From NCBI RefSeq assembly GCF_002086115.1, contig NZ_MVHJ01000012.1, forward strand, positions 1 to 64,000: 64,000 bases of DNA. The letters run 5' to 3'. This document shows, in pieces, positions 30,392-39,110 of the stretch (the first letter of the stretch is position 1; each line of letters begins with the position of its first letter). The position numbers were made by a program, and so were the translations under genes. A model generated the notes under the pieces. It searched no databases, was not told where the DNA came from, and worked only from the letters and a program-made list of their open reading frames with translations. The stretch is from Mycolicibacterium bacteremicum (lineage in GTDB: Bacteria > Actinomycetota > Actinomycetes > Mycobacteriales > Mycobacteriaceae).

Positions 30392-30434
30392 ACCGTATCG
30401 ACAGGTGTCAATGACCCGCGGGCGGGCCTATCGT
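30392..30434. promoter_or_regulatory. Divergent leaderless promoters of echA16 and the DUF2277 gene
   Basis: TACGGT (minus strand, 30397-30392) ends 6 nt before ATG 30385. TATCGT (plus strand, 30429-30434) ends 6 nt before ATG 30441. Both fit the mycobacterial TANNNT -10 consensus with leaderless starts. Confidence 0.6.
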
Positions 30435-30440
30435 GGACCC

Positions 30441-30704
30441 ATGTGCCGAAACATCACCGAGTTGCGCGGGCTGGAACCGGCGGCGACACCTGCGGAGATC
30501 GAGGCCGCCGCCCGTCAGTACATCCGCAAGATCAGCGGGGTCACCCGCCCGACCGCGGCCAATGTCGACGCGTTCGAGGCGGCCGTCGCCGAGGTCACCG
30601 CCACCACCGAGCGACTGTTGGCGCAGTTGCCGCCGCGGCGGCAGCCGCCGAAGACCGTGCCGCCGCTGCGCCGCCCCGAGGTGCGGGCCCGGCTCGGTCT
30701 GTGA
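30441..30704 (+). CDS. DUF2277 family protein
   Basis: An 87-residue protein starting MCRNITELRGLEPAATPAEI, the characteristic opening of DUF2277 proteins. It is mostly helical, with an ARQYIRKISGVTRPT segment and a Pro/Arg-rich C-terminus. Function unknown; a conserved N-terminal Cys is notable. It overlaps the next gene by 4 bp (GTGA), so the two are translationally coupled. Confidence 0.82.
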   Translation: MCRNITELRGLEPAATPAEIEAAARQYIRKISGVTRPTAANVDAFEAAVAEVTATTERLLAQLPPRRQPPKTVPPLRRPEVRARLGL

Positions 30705-31249
30705 GCACACCCGCGCTCAAGGAGTGGGGCGCGGCCGTGCACGCGCTGCTCGACGGGCGGCAGACCGTGCTGCTGCGCAAGGGCGGCATCGGTGAGAAAC
30801 GCTTCGAGGTGAGTGCGGGGGAGTTCCTGCTGTTCCCGACGGTGGCGCACAGCCACGCCGAGCGGGTACGCCCGGAACACCGCGACACCCTCGCCGGCTC
30901 GGCCGACAGCACCGAGCACGACGTGGTGGTGCGCGCCGGCGCGAAAGTGGTTGCCGCGGTCCAGGTGCAGCGTCCCGAACGGATCGATCAGATCGCCGAT
31001 CTGCACATCTGGACCGCGGAGTCGGTGCGTACCGACCGGCTGGACTTCCGGCCTCGGCACCGGCTGACGGTGCTGGTGGTGCAGGCTCGCCCGCTGACCG
31101 AGCCGGTGCGGCTGCCGCGCACCCCCGAATATCGCGGCTGCGCCAGCTGGGTGCAGCTACCGGTGCCCGAATTCACCTATGCCGCACCGGTACACAGCCT
31201 GGATACCGTGCTGGCGGTGGCGGACCGGGTGCGCGACTCAGTGGGGTGA
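30701..31249 (+). CDS. DUF1802 family protein
   Basis: A 182-residue protein recognisable as DUF1802. It starts at GTG 30701 inside the DUF2277 stop. Motifs include LKEWGAAVHALLDGRQTVLLRKGGIGE, FLLFPTVAHSHAERV and LHIWTAESV. Relatives are widespread in bacteria and have no known activity. The conserved His-rich FPTxxH segment could bind a metal, but I cannot assign a role. Its 3' end overlaps the convergent CocE gene by 12 bp. Confidence 0.78.
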   Translation: MSTPALKEWGAAVHALLDGRQTVLLRKGGIGEKRFEVSAGEFLLFPTVAHSHAERVRPEHRDTLAGSADSTEHDVVVRAGAKVVAAVQVQRPERIDQIADLHIWTAESVRTDRLDFRPRHRLTVLVVQARPLTEPVRLPRTPEYRGCASWVQLPVPEFTYAAPVHSLDTVLAVADRVRDSVG

Positions 31250-32893
31250 CGGCGGCCGGGTGTCGGCGGGCAGCAGCACGCGGGTCCGCTCGTCCAGGGT
31301 GAGCGTGTGGGTGGCCGGGCGCATCGCGGTACCCGACACCGCCGGATCGCCGGTGCCGAGGTTGCGCGCATAGCGCGGGTGCGAGCCGCCGGCCACCAGA
31401 ACCCGGATCCGGGACCCGGCCGCGAACCGGTGGGCAACCGCGTCGAGGTCGATGCTGATCGCATCCGTGTCGGAAGTCGTCGCATACCTTCGGTATCCGT
31501 CGCTGACGTTGTGTGATCGGCCCGCGGGGTCGACCTCACTGATCCGCACGAACACATCGTGGTGCGGGTTGTCGGCGTGATGGGCGAGTTCGATCACCGG
31601 GGTGCCGACCAGGTAGAGGTCGGTCGGCAGCGGTTCGCCGGTGAAGGCGAGCACATCGGCGCGCTCCGCGAGTGCCGAATCGTCGCGGTAGCCACCGTCC
31701 GGGGACAGCAGCCGGCCGCCGACGGTCGGTGTGGGGTCGGTGGGCCGGTAGGTGAAGACCGATTGCCCGCCGGCCGGGGCGTCGGTCAGCGAGCCGTCGG
31801 CATGCGGGAACAGCACCCGGGTCGGCATGGCCGGCGGCCAATCGTCGAGTTCGATCCAGCCGTCGCCGGGTGCGGAGTGGATGTTCACCCGGACCGGGGT
31901 GCGCCCGGGCGCGGGTGCGCCACCCAGATGGGTACCCAGCCAGTCCAAGGTCTCCCGGATGACGTTCGCGCCGCCGCGGGTCATCATCTGGGTATGCGTC
32001 CACGGCCCGACGGTCAGCGCCGTCTCGACGCCACGGTCACGCAGGTGCCGATACTGGGCCAGCGTCTGTTCCAGGAAGAGGTCCTGCCAGCCGCTGAGCA
32101 GCAGCACCGGCACGGTCGTGCGGTCCAGGGCCGCAGTCGCGGCCAGTCGCTGCCAGTGCGCGGGGTTCTCCTGCGGTGGCTGCAACCAGGACTCGTACCA
32201 CCGGGCGCCCTCGCCGAGCAGGGCGCGACCGCCCGCACCCAGCGGCAGATCCAGCGCCGCGGTGCCGATCCGGCGGCCGGAGGTGGCTTGGCGCACCAGT
32301 GCCTTGACCAGGCCGGGCTCCTCCTGGCGGGACACCATATCGGTCCAGCCGAGGAAGTCGTTGAGCGAGAATGCCCCGGTGCCCCAGGAGGATTGGGCGA
32401 AATCGTGCGGCCCGACGGTGATCACGGCGGCGGTCAGTTCCGGTGGCGGGTCGGTCAGCAACGCCCACTGGGTGTAGCCCAGATAGGACAGGCCCACGGT
32501 GGCGAAGCTGCCGGTGAACCACGGTTGGTCGCGCAGCCACGCCGCGGTGTCCGCACCATCGGCGATCTCGTTGACCATCGGGGTGAACTCGCCGCCGGAG
32601 CCGAATGTGCCACGCACACTCTGGAACACGACGTGGTAGCCGCGGGTGGCATAGACGCTGCCGAAGAGCACCGTGAACGGGAACCGACGCCCGTAGGGCG
32701 CCCGGACCAGCAGGGTGCCCGCCGGGGTGGCGGTCAGCGGTTCGTAGTGATCGGCCAACAGCTCGACGCCGTCGCGCATCGGCACCGGCACCCGCCGGTG
32801 GACGACGAAGTCGTTGGTGGGGGCGGGCAGCTGCAGGGCCCGGCTGATCACCTGCCGGGCGAGGCGGGACGCGCGTGAGCTCACCCAGGCCAC
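31238..32893 (-). CDS. CocE/NonD-family alpha/beta hydrolase (X-Pro dipeptidyl-peptidase S15 type)
   Basis: A 551-residue hydrolase resembling M. tuberculosis Rv2800. The nucleophile elbow is VGLSYLGYTQW, the acid lies in GWQDLFLEQ, and the His is in VGPWTHTQMM. The jelly-roll C-terminal domain (PRVLFPHADGS to RTRVLLPADTR) completes the CocE architecture. Substrates of this family are esters or amides such as cocaine or acyl-prolines, so the natural substrate is open. The start is GTG 32893, with GTG 32884 as alternative. It follows the DUF3558 gene by 13 bp on the same strand, so both may be driven from the KstR-like promoter region. Confidence 0.85.
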   Translation of the reverse strand: MAWVSSRASRLARQVISRALQLPAPTNDFVVHRRVPVPMRDGVELLADHYEPLTATPAGTLLVRAPYGRRFPFTVLFGSVYATRGYHVVFQSVRGTFGSGGEFTPMVNEIADGADTAAWLRDQPWFTGSFATVGLSYLGYTQWALLTDPPPELTAAVITVGPHDFAQSSWGTGAFSLNDFLGWTDMVSRQEEPGLVKALVRQATSGRRIGTAALDLPLGAGGRALLGEGARWYESWLQPPQENPAHWQRLAATAALDRTTVPVLLLSGWQDLFLEQTLAQYRHLRDRGVETALTVGPWTHTQMMTRGGANVIRETLDWLGTHLGGAPAPGRTPVRVNIHSAPGDGWIELDDWPPAMPTRVLFPHADGSLTDAPAGGQSVFTYRPTDPTPTVGGRLLSPDGGYRDDSALAERADVLAFTGEPLPTDLYLVGTPVIELAHHADNPHHDVFVRISEVDPAGRSHNVSDGYRRYATTSDTDAISIDLDAVAHRFAAGSRIRVLVAGGSHPRYARNLGTGDPAVSGTAMRPATHTLTLDERTRVLLPADTRPPSPH

Positions 32894-32906
32894 CGTACGT
32901 GGCCGG

Positions 32907-33479
32907 TCAGAACGTGTAGTACGGCACCAACTCGTTGGCCCGCTGCAGGTTGACCTGCAGGCAGTCCGGGCGGTCCGGGGAGTAGATCGGCGAGTAGAAC
33001 ACCGACTGTTGCAGCACGCCGTAGCTGGTCTTGAAGGCGATCATGCAGGTGACCCACCAGCGGTCGTTCCAGTCCGTCGGCTTCATGATCCAGAACTGCG
33101 CGGCGCGATGCCCGGCGATGTCGAGTTCGACGGCGTCGGCGGGCAGCGTCGCCTCGTAGGTCCGCCACACGAACGCCTCGATGGCCATCTGATAGTTGCC
33201 GGCGTCGTACTTGCAGCGCAGCCCGTCCTCGGGCACCGGCGGTGAGACGGCCAGCCCGATGCGCTGCACCACGTCGATCGGGATGTCCGCGCAGGGGTCG
33301 AACGGGCGCGGATCGGTCGTCTCGATGACGGGCCATTTGATCGTCGTCGACACATTGGTCATCGGCAGGTCGGTGGCGTTCACCTGGATCGGAGCGCCGG
33401 CCGGGGTGGCCTGCCACACCACGATCACCGCCGCGACGAGCGCACTCAACGCCGACAGCAGGCGCAGTTTGGCACCCAT
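32907..33479 (-). CDS. DUF3558-type secreted or membrane-anchored protein
   Basis: A 190-residue protein like M. tuberculosis Rv2799. It has an N-terminal hydrophobic segment (LLSALSALVAAVIVVWQATPAGAP), either a signal peptide or an anchor. The exported part has paired cysteines (FDPCADIP, LRCKYD, VTCMIAF, DCLQVN), typical of mycobacterial DUF3558 proteins. ATG 33479 is preceded by GGGGG at good spacing. Function unknown. It is the first gene of a unit with the CocE-type hydrolase and faces the putative KstR operator. Confidence 0.78.
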   Translation of the reverse strand: MGAKLRLLSALSALVAAVIVVWQATPAGAPIQVNATDLPMTNVSTTIKWPVIETTDPRPFDPCADIPIDVVQRIGLAVSPPVPEDGLRCKYDAGNYQMAIEAFVWRTYEATLPADAVELDIAGHRAAQFWIMKPTDWNDRWWVTCMIAFKTSYGVLQQSVFYSPIYSPDRPDCLQVNLQRANELVPYYTF

Positions 33480-33537
33480 CAAACCCCCAATATCGTCATC
33501 CGACCCGCGGGTCCGGACCGAACCCTGCCGGGAGTCT

Positions 33538-33559
33538 AAACGAGAACAGGTTCTAGTTT
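33538..33559. promoter_or_regulatory. Putative KstR-type operator
   Basis: AAACGAGAAC and GTTCTAGTTT form an inverted repeat around 2 bp, with one mismatch in 10. The core AGAACAGGTTCT matches the published KstR consensus TnnAACnnGTTnnA except for the first T. It lies in the 133-bp gap between the divergent DUF3558 and metallophosphoesterase genes. Confidence 0.6.
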
Positions 33560-33598
33560 CCCGGCTTCGGTCATCTCCACGGCGCCGGGGCCGGCAAG

Positions 33599-33604
33599 TA
33601 GGCT
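33599..33604 (+). promoter_or_regulatory. -10 box, metallophosphoesterase-pptT-truB operon
   Basis: TAGGCT ends 8 nt before the GTG start at 33613, consistent with a leaderless transcript. Confidence 0.5.
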
Positions 33605-33612
33605 GGTCGGTT

Positions 33613-34587
33613 GTGTCGTCCCCCTACTTGAAGCCGTCACGAGAACAACGACGACCGGTGCTGTGGGCGATCAGCGACCTGCACACCGGGCATACCGGCA
33701 ACAAGCCGGTCACCGAAGCGCTGTACCCGTCGAGCCCCGACGACTGGCTGATCGTCGCCGGCGATGTCGGCGAACGCACCGACGAGATCCGCTGGGCGCT
33801 GGACCTGCTGCGCAAACGGTTCGCCAAGGTGATCTGGGTGCCGGGCAACCACGAACTGTGGACCACCACCCGTGACCCGATGCAGATCTTCGGCCGCGCG
33901 CGGTACGACTACCTGGTCGACATGTGCGATCAGATGGGCATCATCACCCCCGAGCACCCGTTCCCGGTGTGGAACGAACAGGGCGGACCGGCGACCATCG
34001 TGCCGATGTTCCTGCTCTACGACTACTCGTTCCTGCCCGAGGGCACCGGCACCAAGGCCGAGGGTCTGGCGCTGGCCAAGGAGCGCAATATCGTCGGCAC
34101 CGACGAGTACCTGCTGTCCTCGGAGCCCTACGCCACGCGTGACGCGTGGTGCCGTGACCGGGTGGCCTACACCCGTAAACGGCTCGAGGATCTGGACTGG
34201 ATGACGCCCACGGTGCTGGTCAATCACTTCCCGCTGGTGCGCGAACCCTGCGATGCGATGTTCTACCCGGAGTTCGCGCTGTGGTGCGGTACCACCGCCA
34301 CCCGGGACTGGCACACCCGGTACAACGCGATCTGCTCGGTGTACGGGCATCTGCACATCCCGCGCACCACCTGGTACGACGACGTGCGCTTCGAGGAGGT
34401 GTCGGTGGGTTACCCGCGAGAATGGCGGCGGCGCAAGCCTTATCGCTGGTTGCGGCAGATCCTGCCGGACCCGAAGTACGCACCCGGCTACCTCAACGAG
34501 TTCGGCGGGCACTTCGAGATCACCGAGGAGATGCGGGAGAACGCGGCGAAGATGTCGGACCGGATCAAATCGCGCCGGGGGGTGTAG
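33613..34587 (+). CDS. Calcineurin-like metallophosphoesterase
   Basis: A 324-residue phosphoesterase, the same length as I recall for M. tuberculosis Rv2795c. The metal-binding motifs are clear: AISDLHTGHTG (D-x-H), VAGDVGE (G-D), VPGNHELW (G-N-H-E), LVNHFPL, and the C-terminal YGHLHIPR (G-x-H). The start is GTG, with TAGGCT 8 nt upstream. It directly precedes pptT (stop and start adjacent). In M. tuberculosis the homologue has been linked to opposing PptT by hydrolysing 4'-phosphopantetheine groups (PptH); the same pairing here supports that role, though I infer it from context. Confidence 0.88.
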   Translation: MSSPYLKPSREQRRPVLWAISDLHTGHTGNKPVTEALYPSSPDDWLIVAGDVGERTDEIRWALDLLRKRFAKVIWVPGNHELWTTTRDPMQIFGRARYDYLVDMCDQMGIITPEHPFPVWNEQGGPATIVPMFLLYDYSFLPEGTGTKAEGLALAKERNIVGTDEYLLSSEPYATRDAWCRDRVAYTRKRLEDLDWMTPTVLVNHFPLVREPCDAMFYPEFALWCGTTATRDWHTRYNAICSVYGHLHIPRTTWYDDVRFEEVSVGYPREWRRRKPYRWLRQILPDPKYAPGYLNEFGGHFEITEEMRENAAKMSDRIKSRRGV

Positions 34588-35244
34588 ATGCTGCTACCCG
34601 CCGTCGTCGGTGACCTGGTCTTCACCGCCGAGCTGTACGACGACCCGCCGGACCTGATGCCACTGCCCGAGGAGGCGCCGCTGGTGGCGCGGTCGGTGGC
34701 CAAGCGGCGCAACGAGTTCGTCACCGTGCGCCACTGCGCCCGCCTTGCGCTCGGCGAGATCGGGGTGCCCCCGGTCCCGATCCTCAAGGGCGACAAGGGT
34801 GAACCGTGCTGGCCCGTCGGGGTGGTCGGCAGCCTGACCCACTGCGAGGGTTTCCGCGGCGCTGTGGTCGGCAGGCAGGCGGAGGTGCGGTCGGTCGGTA
34901 TCGACGCCGAGCCCCACGATGTGCTGCCCAAGGGCGTGCTGGACGCCATCAGCCTGCCGGTCGAGCGGCATCAGCTGGCCGGGCTGCCCCGGGGCCTGCA
35001 CTGGGACCGGATCCTGTTCTGCGCCAAGGAGGCGACCTACAAGGCGTGGTATCCGCTGACGCACCGCTGGCTGGGGTTCGAGGACGCGCACATCACCTTC
35101 ACCGCCGACGCGACCGGCAGCGCGGGCACCTTCCGCTCGGCCATCCTGATCGATCCCGCCGCCGAGCACGGCCCGCCGTTGAGCGCACTGGACGGCCGGT
35201 GGTCGGTGGCCGGGGGAATCGTGCTGACGGCGATCACGCTGTGA
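34588..35244 (+). CDS. pptT: 4'-phosphopantetheinyl transferase (Sfp type)
   Basis: A 218-residue PptT, which transfers 4'-phosphopantetheine from CoA to carrier proteins of polyketide synthases, non-ribosomal peptide synthetases and FAS-I (mycolic acid and siderophore synthesis). The signature residues are GIDAEPH (Mg2+ binding) and [15 protein letters not shown] (catalytic). [12 protein letters not shown] is the CoA-binding His motif. The ATG follows the phosphoesterase stop without a gap, and its 3' end overlaps truB (GTGA). It is essential in mycobacteria studied so far. Confidence 0.95.
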   Translation: MLLPAVVGDLVFTAELYDDPPDLMPLPEEAPLVARSVAKRRNEFVTVRHCARLALGEIGVPPVPILKGDKGEPCWPVGVVGSLTHCEGFRGAVVGRQAEVRSVGIDAEPHDVLPKGVLDAISLPVERHQLAGLPRGLHWDRILFCAKEATYKAWYPLTHRWLGFEDAHITFTADATGSAGTFRSAILIDPAAEHGPPLSALDGRWSVAGGIVLTAITL

Positions 35245-36134
35245 GCAAGCCTGTGCCCGAACCGGGCCTGGTGATCGTCGACAAACCGGCGGGCATGACC
35301 AGTCATGACGTCGTGGGCCGCTGCCGACGGTTGTTCGGGACCCGCAAGGTCGGCCACGCCGGCACGCTGGACCCGATGGCCACCGGGGTGCTGGTCATCG
35401 GCATCGAACGCGCCACCAAACTGCTCGGCCTGATCACCGGCACCGACAAGTCCTATGCGGCCACCATCCGGCTCGGACAGACCACATCCACCGACGATGC
35501 CGAGGGCGAGGTGCTCGACACGGTGCCCGCCGAGCATGTCACCGACGCCGACATCGAGGATGCCGTGGCGCGGTTGCGCGGTGACATCGAGCAGGTGCCG
35601 TCCGCGGTCAGCGCGATCAAGGTCGCCGGCGAGCGGTCCTACAAACTCGCCCGCGAGGGACGCGCCGTGGACCTGCCGGCCCGGCCGGTGCGCATCACCC
35701 GCTTCGACGTGCTCGCGGTGCGCAGGGCCGGTGGGTTCACCGATGTCGACGTCGAGGTGGACTGTTCCTCGGGTACCTACATCCGCGCGCTGGCCCGCGA
35801 CGTCGGTGTCGCGCTCGCGGTGGGTGGGCATCTGACCGCACTGCGCCGCACCGCGGTCGGGCGGTACGGCCTGCAGGAGGCCCGCACGCTCGACGACCTC
35901 GCCGCGGCGGCGCGGCTGTCCTACAGCCTGGATCAGGCCTGCCTGCTGGGATTCGCGCGCCGGGACCTCACCGACAAGGAGACGGTCGACACCAGTCATG
36001 GCCGTCCGCTGCGGCCGGCCGGGATCGACGGGGTCTATGCGGCGGTCGGACCGGACGGGCGGGTCGTCGCGCTGCTGGAGGACGGCCCGTCGCGCACCAC
36101 GCCGGTGGTCGTGCTGCGTCCGGCGACGCTGTAG
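35241..36134 (+). CDS. truB: tRNA pseudouridine-55 synthase
   Basis: A 297-residue TruB that converts U55 of the tRNA T-loop to pseudouridine. The catalytic Asp lies in [58 protein letters not shown] and [15 protein letters not shown] are further family motifs. The C-terminal PUA-like part ends with VVVLRPATL. The GTG start overlaps the pptT stop. It ends the three-gene operon; no strong terminator is visible directly after. Confidence 0.95.
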   Translation: MSKPVPEPGLVIVDKPAGMTSHDVVGRCRRLFGTRKVGHAGTLDPMATGVLVIGIERATKLLGLITGTDKSYAATIRLGQTTSTDDAEGEVLDTVPAEHVTDADIEDAVARLRGDIEQVPSAVSAIKVAGERSYKLAREGRAVDLPARPVRITRFDVLAVRRAGGFTDVDVEVDCSSGTYIRALARDVGVALAVGGHLTALRRTAVGRYGLQEARTLDDLAAAARLSYSLDQACLLGFARRDLTDKETVDTSHGRPLRPAGIDGVYAAVGPDGRVVALLEDGPSRTTPVVVLRPATL

Positions 36135-36339
36135 GGGCGCCGACGTGACCGCTCACACGTTTGCTGGAATGAATGGACGCTAACTTCCGGCCACCCTGCA
36201 ACAGTCGTAACTACCCCTGCGATCGGTGTGTGAAACACCGCAGGCGCTTATCAGGTTTTCCCTAACCAAGCCGGGTTTTTATTAGCCAAATCCCAGGTTT
36301 TCGGCGAACTTTCCGGGGTCGGCGGGCGTTGGACATGAC
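36135..36339 (+). other. Intergenic region truB to SRPBCC gene
   Basis: There is no credible gene. The 36240-36310 part is clearly AT-richer than its surroundings (runs such as GGGTTTTTATTAG) and probably carries the promoter of the downstream gene; I cannot fix its elements. Confidence 0.4.
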
Positions 36340-36972
36340 ATGAGCGAGCACGCACCGGTCTGCGACCATCCGTTGTTCACCTATCAGCCCGCCTGGGCGC
36401 ACGGTGAGCAGGGAGCGCCCGTCGGCCACGTCACCCACAACGCCGATCTGCCGATCGCGCCGGCGGCCCTGTGGGCGGTGCTGTCGGATCCGCGCACCTG
36501 GGCCGACTGGCTGACCGTGCACCATCGCTGGGTCGGCTCACCGCGGACGCGTTTCGTTCCGGGCGCGCGGATGACGGCCGAGACGCTGATGCTCGGCGTC
36601 GCGGGCACTGTCGAATGGACCGTGGAATCCGCGATCGCTCCGGGCACCCTGGTGTTGATCGGCACCGGCGAGGCCGGCCTGCGCACCCGGTTCACCTTCC
36701 TGATCAACCCGGCCGAGGGCGGTTCGCAGCTGACCGTCACCAGCGAGATCGCCGGTGAGCTGTTGACCGCCGGGCTGATCACTGCGATCGAGCGCGACGG
36801 TGCCGAGCAGTTGGAGCGCAGTGTGCAGAACCTGCGGGGGCTGGCCGCCGCGCCGGTGATGCGGGAACGTCCGGCGCTGCGCCTGGTGCACTCGGCCGCC
36901 GGCACCGACCCGGAAACGGACACCGAGGCCGCGACCATGCGGCCCGCGCCGCGCCTGCGCGCGGTCCGCTAG
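36340..36972 (+). CDS. SRPBCC (polyketide cyclase/START-like) family protein
   Basis: A 210-residue protein with a single SRPBCC domain (residues ~25-165): VTHNADLPIAPAALWAVLSDPRTWADWLTVHHRW is the usual opening, and the long C-terminal helix is LLTAGLITAIERDGAEQLERSVQNLRG. The fold binds hydrophobic ligands. The last ~45 residues are polar and probably disordered. No partner or substrate is evident; it is convergent with mntR, 13 bp away. Confidence 0.82.
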   Translation: MSEHAPVCDHPLFTYQPAWAHGEQGAPVGHVTHNADLPIAPAALWAVLSDPRTWADWLTVHHRWVGSPRTRFVPGARMTAETLMLGVAGTVEWTVESAIAPGTLVLIGTGEAGLRTRFTFLINPAEGGSQLTVTSEIAGELLTAGLITAIERDGAEQLERSVQNLRGLAAAPVMRERPALRLVHSAAGTDPETDTEAATMRPAPRLRAVR

Positions 36973-36985
36973 ACCACCAGGTCCC

Positions 36986-37684
36986 TCAGACGACCCAGAT
37001 CGCTTCGGCGGCCGGGCTGCCCAGATCCACCGTGGTGGGTGCACCGTCGCGGTCGGACGGGCTCTGCACGGCCACCGAGATCATGCCCGCGAAATCGCGG
37101 CGCGCCACCACCTGCAGGTGCGAATCCAGCGCAATGCCCACACTGTCGAAATAGCGCAGCATCTCCGGGTCGGCGTCGGAGATCCGCGCCACCGTGCCGT
37201 CCTCGCCGTCGGCGCAGACCGAGAGCTGCCGGGCCGGCGGAGTGGGAACCCGGCCGTCCGGTGCCGGGATCGGATCACCGTGCGGATCGCGGGTCGGGAA
37301 TCCGAGCTTGGCGTCGATGCGGTCGAGCATGCGATCGGAGACCGCGTGCTCCAGGATCTCCGCCTCGTCGTGCACCTCGTCCCAGCCGTAACCGAGTTCG
37401 CGCACCAGGAACGTCTCCATCAGGCGGTGCCGGCGCACCATGGCCAGGGCGGCCTGGCGGCCCGCCTCGGTGAGCGTCACCGCGCCGTACTTGGCATGGT
37501 CGACCAGACCCTGATCGGCGAGCTTGCGAATGGACTCCGAGGCGGTACTCGCCGACACCCCCATACGTTCGGCGAGCAGCTTGGTGCTCACCTTGTCCGG
37601 CGACCATTCCTGCGCCGTCCAGATGACCTTGAGGTAGTCCTGGGCAACCGTCGACAGATCCTGCGGGTTGCTGTTGGGGTGCAC
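36986..37684 (-). CDS. mntR: DtxR-family manganese-responsive repressor
   Basis: A 232-residue DtxR/IdeR-type regulator corresponding to M. tuberculosis Rv2788 (first named SirR, later MntR). The winged helix contains LLAERMGVSASTASESIRKLADQGLVDH. Metal ligands are expected in RRHRLMETFL (His, Glu) and VHDEAEILEHAVSD (His, Glu, His). The C-terminal SH3-like FeoA domain follows a proline-rich linker. The GTG start at 37684 lies 8 nt after TAAACT on the minus strand, suggesting a leaderless mRNA. It is divergent from ribF. Confidence 0.88.
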   Translation of the reverse strand: MHPNSNPQDLSTVAQDYLKVIWTAQEWSPDKVSTKLLAERMGVSASTASESIRKLADQGLVDHAKYGAVTLTEAGRQAALAMVRRHRLMETFLVRELGYGWDEVHDEAEILEHAVSDRMLDRIDAKLGFPTRDPHGDPIPAPDGRVPTPPARQLSVCADGEDGTVARISDADPEMLRYFDSVGIALDSHLQVVARRDFAGMISVAVQSPSDRDGAPTTVDLGSPAAEAIWVV

Positions 37685-37692
37685 GAGGACTG

Positions 37693-37698
37693 AGTTTA
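37693..37698 (-). promoter_or_regulatory. -10 box of mntR
   Basis: TAAACT on the minus strand, 8 nt before the GTG at 37684. The adjoining TTTAGGCAA-like bases resemble half of a DtxR-family box, which would fit autoregulation, but a full palindrome is not present. Confidence 0.5.
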
Positions 37699-37752
37699 GG
37701 CAATCTTTGCTTCTTGCGGGGATCCGGAGCAGACGGCGGCGCCCGCGCGCCG

Positions 37753-37758
37753 TAGGCT
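37753..37758 (+). promoter_or_regulatory. -10 box of ribF
   Basis: TAGGCT, 7 nt before the GTG at 37766; leaderless start predicted. Confidence 0.55.
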
Positions 37759-37765
37759 TGCGGCT

Positions 37766-38743
37766 GTGCAGCGGTGGCGGGGCCGGGAAGACATCCCCAC
37801 AGACTGGGGCCGATGCGTCCTGACGATCGGCGTGTTCGACGGTGTACACCGTGGCCACGCCGAGTTGATCAGCCATGCCGTGAAGTCCGGCCGTTCCCGC
37901 GGCGTTCCCACGGTGCTGATGACGTTCGACCCCCATCCCATGGAAGTGGTGTTCCCGGGCAGTCATCCCGCGCAGCTGACGACTCTGACCCGGCGTGCCG
38001 AACTCGTCGAGGAAACCGGTATCGACGTCTTCCTGGTGATGCCGTTCACCGCCGATTTCATGAAGCTGACCCCCGAGCGCTACATCCATGAACTGCTCGT
38101 GGAGAGCCTGCACGTGGTCGAGGTCGTGGTGGGGGAGAACTTCACCTTCGGCCGCAAGGCGGCGGGCAACGTGAACCTGCTGCGCAAGGCCGGCGAGCGA
38201 TTCGGTTTCGCTGTGGAAGGAATGACGCTGGTGTCCGAGGAATTCGCCCGCGACGAGTCGGTCACCTTCTCCTCCACCTACATCCGCTCCTGCGTGGACG
38301 CCGGCGACGTGGTCGCCGCCGCCGAGGCACTGGGCCGCCCGCACCGGGTGGAAGGCGTCGTGGTGCGCGGTGACGGCCGCGGCCGGGTCCTCGGCTTCCC
38401 GACCGCCAACGTCGCACCGCCCATGCATTCGGCCATCCCGGCCGACGGGGTGTACGCGGCCTGGTTCACCGTGCTCGGGCACGGGCCGGTGGTCGGCACC
38501 GTCACCCCCGGTGAGCGCTATCAGGCGGCGGTGTCGGTGGGCACCAACCCGACCTTCTCCGGACGCACCCGCACCGTGGAGGCTTTCGTCCTGGACACCG
38601 AGGCCGACCTCTACGGCCAGCACGTGGCCGTCGACTTCATCGCCCGCATCCGCGGTCAGGAGAAGTTCGATTCGGTCGATGAGCTGGTGGTCCAGATGGG
38701 GGCGGATACCGAGCGGGCCCGCGCGATTCTCGCTGCGGGCTGA
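37766..38743 (+). CDS. ribF: Bifunctional riboflavin kinase / FAD synthetase
   Basis: A 325-residue RibF that makes FMN from riboflavin and then FAD. The N-terminal adenylyltransferase domain (residues ~18-180) has IGVFDGVHRGH, MTFDPHPMEVVF and the SSTYIR motif; the C-terminal kinase domain (~185-325) has GDGRGRVLGFPTANV and VSVGTNPTF. The GTG start at 37766 is supported by a TAGGCT box 7 nt upstream. The truB-ribF-rpsO neighbourhood is conserved in bacteria. Confidence 0.95.
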   Translation: MQRWRGREDIPTDWGRCVLTIGVFDGVHRGHAELISHAVKSGRSRGVPTVLMTFDPHPMEVVFPGSHPAQLTTLTRRAELVEETGIDVFLVMPFTADFMKLTPERYIHELLVESLHVVEVVVGENFTFGRKAAGNVNLLRKAGERFGFAVEGMTLVSEEFARDESVTFSSTYIRSCVDAGDVVAAAEALGRPHRVEGVVVRGDGRGRVLGFPTANVAPPMHSAIPADGVYAAWFTVLGHGPVVGTVTPGERYQAAVSVGTNPTFSGRTRTVEAFVLDTEADLYGQHVAVDFIARIRGQEKFDSVDELVVQMGADTERARAILAAG

Positions 38744-38751
38744 TGCCCTGT

Positions 38752-38757
38752 TAGTAT
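38752..38757 (+). promoter_or_regulatory. Putative -10 box of rpsO
   Basis: TAGTAT in the 97-bp ribF-rpsO gap. GGAG at 38830-38833 serves as the ribosome binding site, so this transcript has a leader of about 75 nt. Confidence 0.45.
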
Positions 38758-38840
38758 TCCTTCCCGACCCAGCGCGTGCTGCAGTTCGCGGCGGCCGCGC
38801 CCCAGATGTTCCTCGCGGACCTTTTTGATGGAGTTGTTTC

Positions 38841-39110
38841 GTGGCGCTCACTGCCGAACAGAAGAAGGAAATCCTCGGCCAGTACGGTCTGCATGACACC
38901 GATACCGGCTCGCCGGAGGCGCAGGTCGCACTGCTGACCAAGCGGATCCAGGATCTCACCGAGCACCTCAAGGCTCACAAGCACGATCACCACTCGCGGC
39001 GGGGGTTGCTGCTGCTGGTCGGTCGCCGGCGTCGGTTGCTCAAGTACGTCGCCCAGGTCGACGTCGAGCGCTACCGCTCGCTGATCGAGCGCCTCGGTCT
39101 GCGCCGCTGA
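38841..39110 (+). CDS. rpsO: 30S ribosomal protein S15
   Basis: An 89-residue S15, which binds 16S rRNA early in 30S assembly. The sequence is canonical: [26 protein letters not shown], the DHHSRRGLL turn, and RRRRLLKY near the end. The GTG start has GGAG 7 nt upstream. It precedes pnp, as in many bacteria, here with the lppU-like gene between. Confidence 0.97.
   Translation: MALTAEQKKEILGQYGLHDTDTGSPEAQVALLTKRIQDLTEHLKAHKHDHHSRRGLLLLVGRRRRLLKYVAQVDVERYRSLIERLGLRR

Noticed and set aside
30392-30411. TTGACA (30411-30406) paired with TACGGT as a full echA16 promoter
   Set aside because: The spacer is only 8 bp; the -10 box alone is kept as leaderless promoter evidence.
33542-33556. LexA/SOS box
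   Set aside because: The arms resemble GAAC/GTTC, but the mycobacterial SOS box needs a 4-bp spacer (TCGAACnnnnGTTCGA); here the spacer is 2 bp, which fits KstR better.
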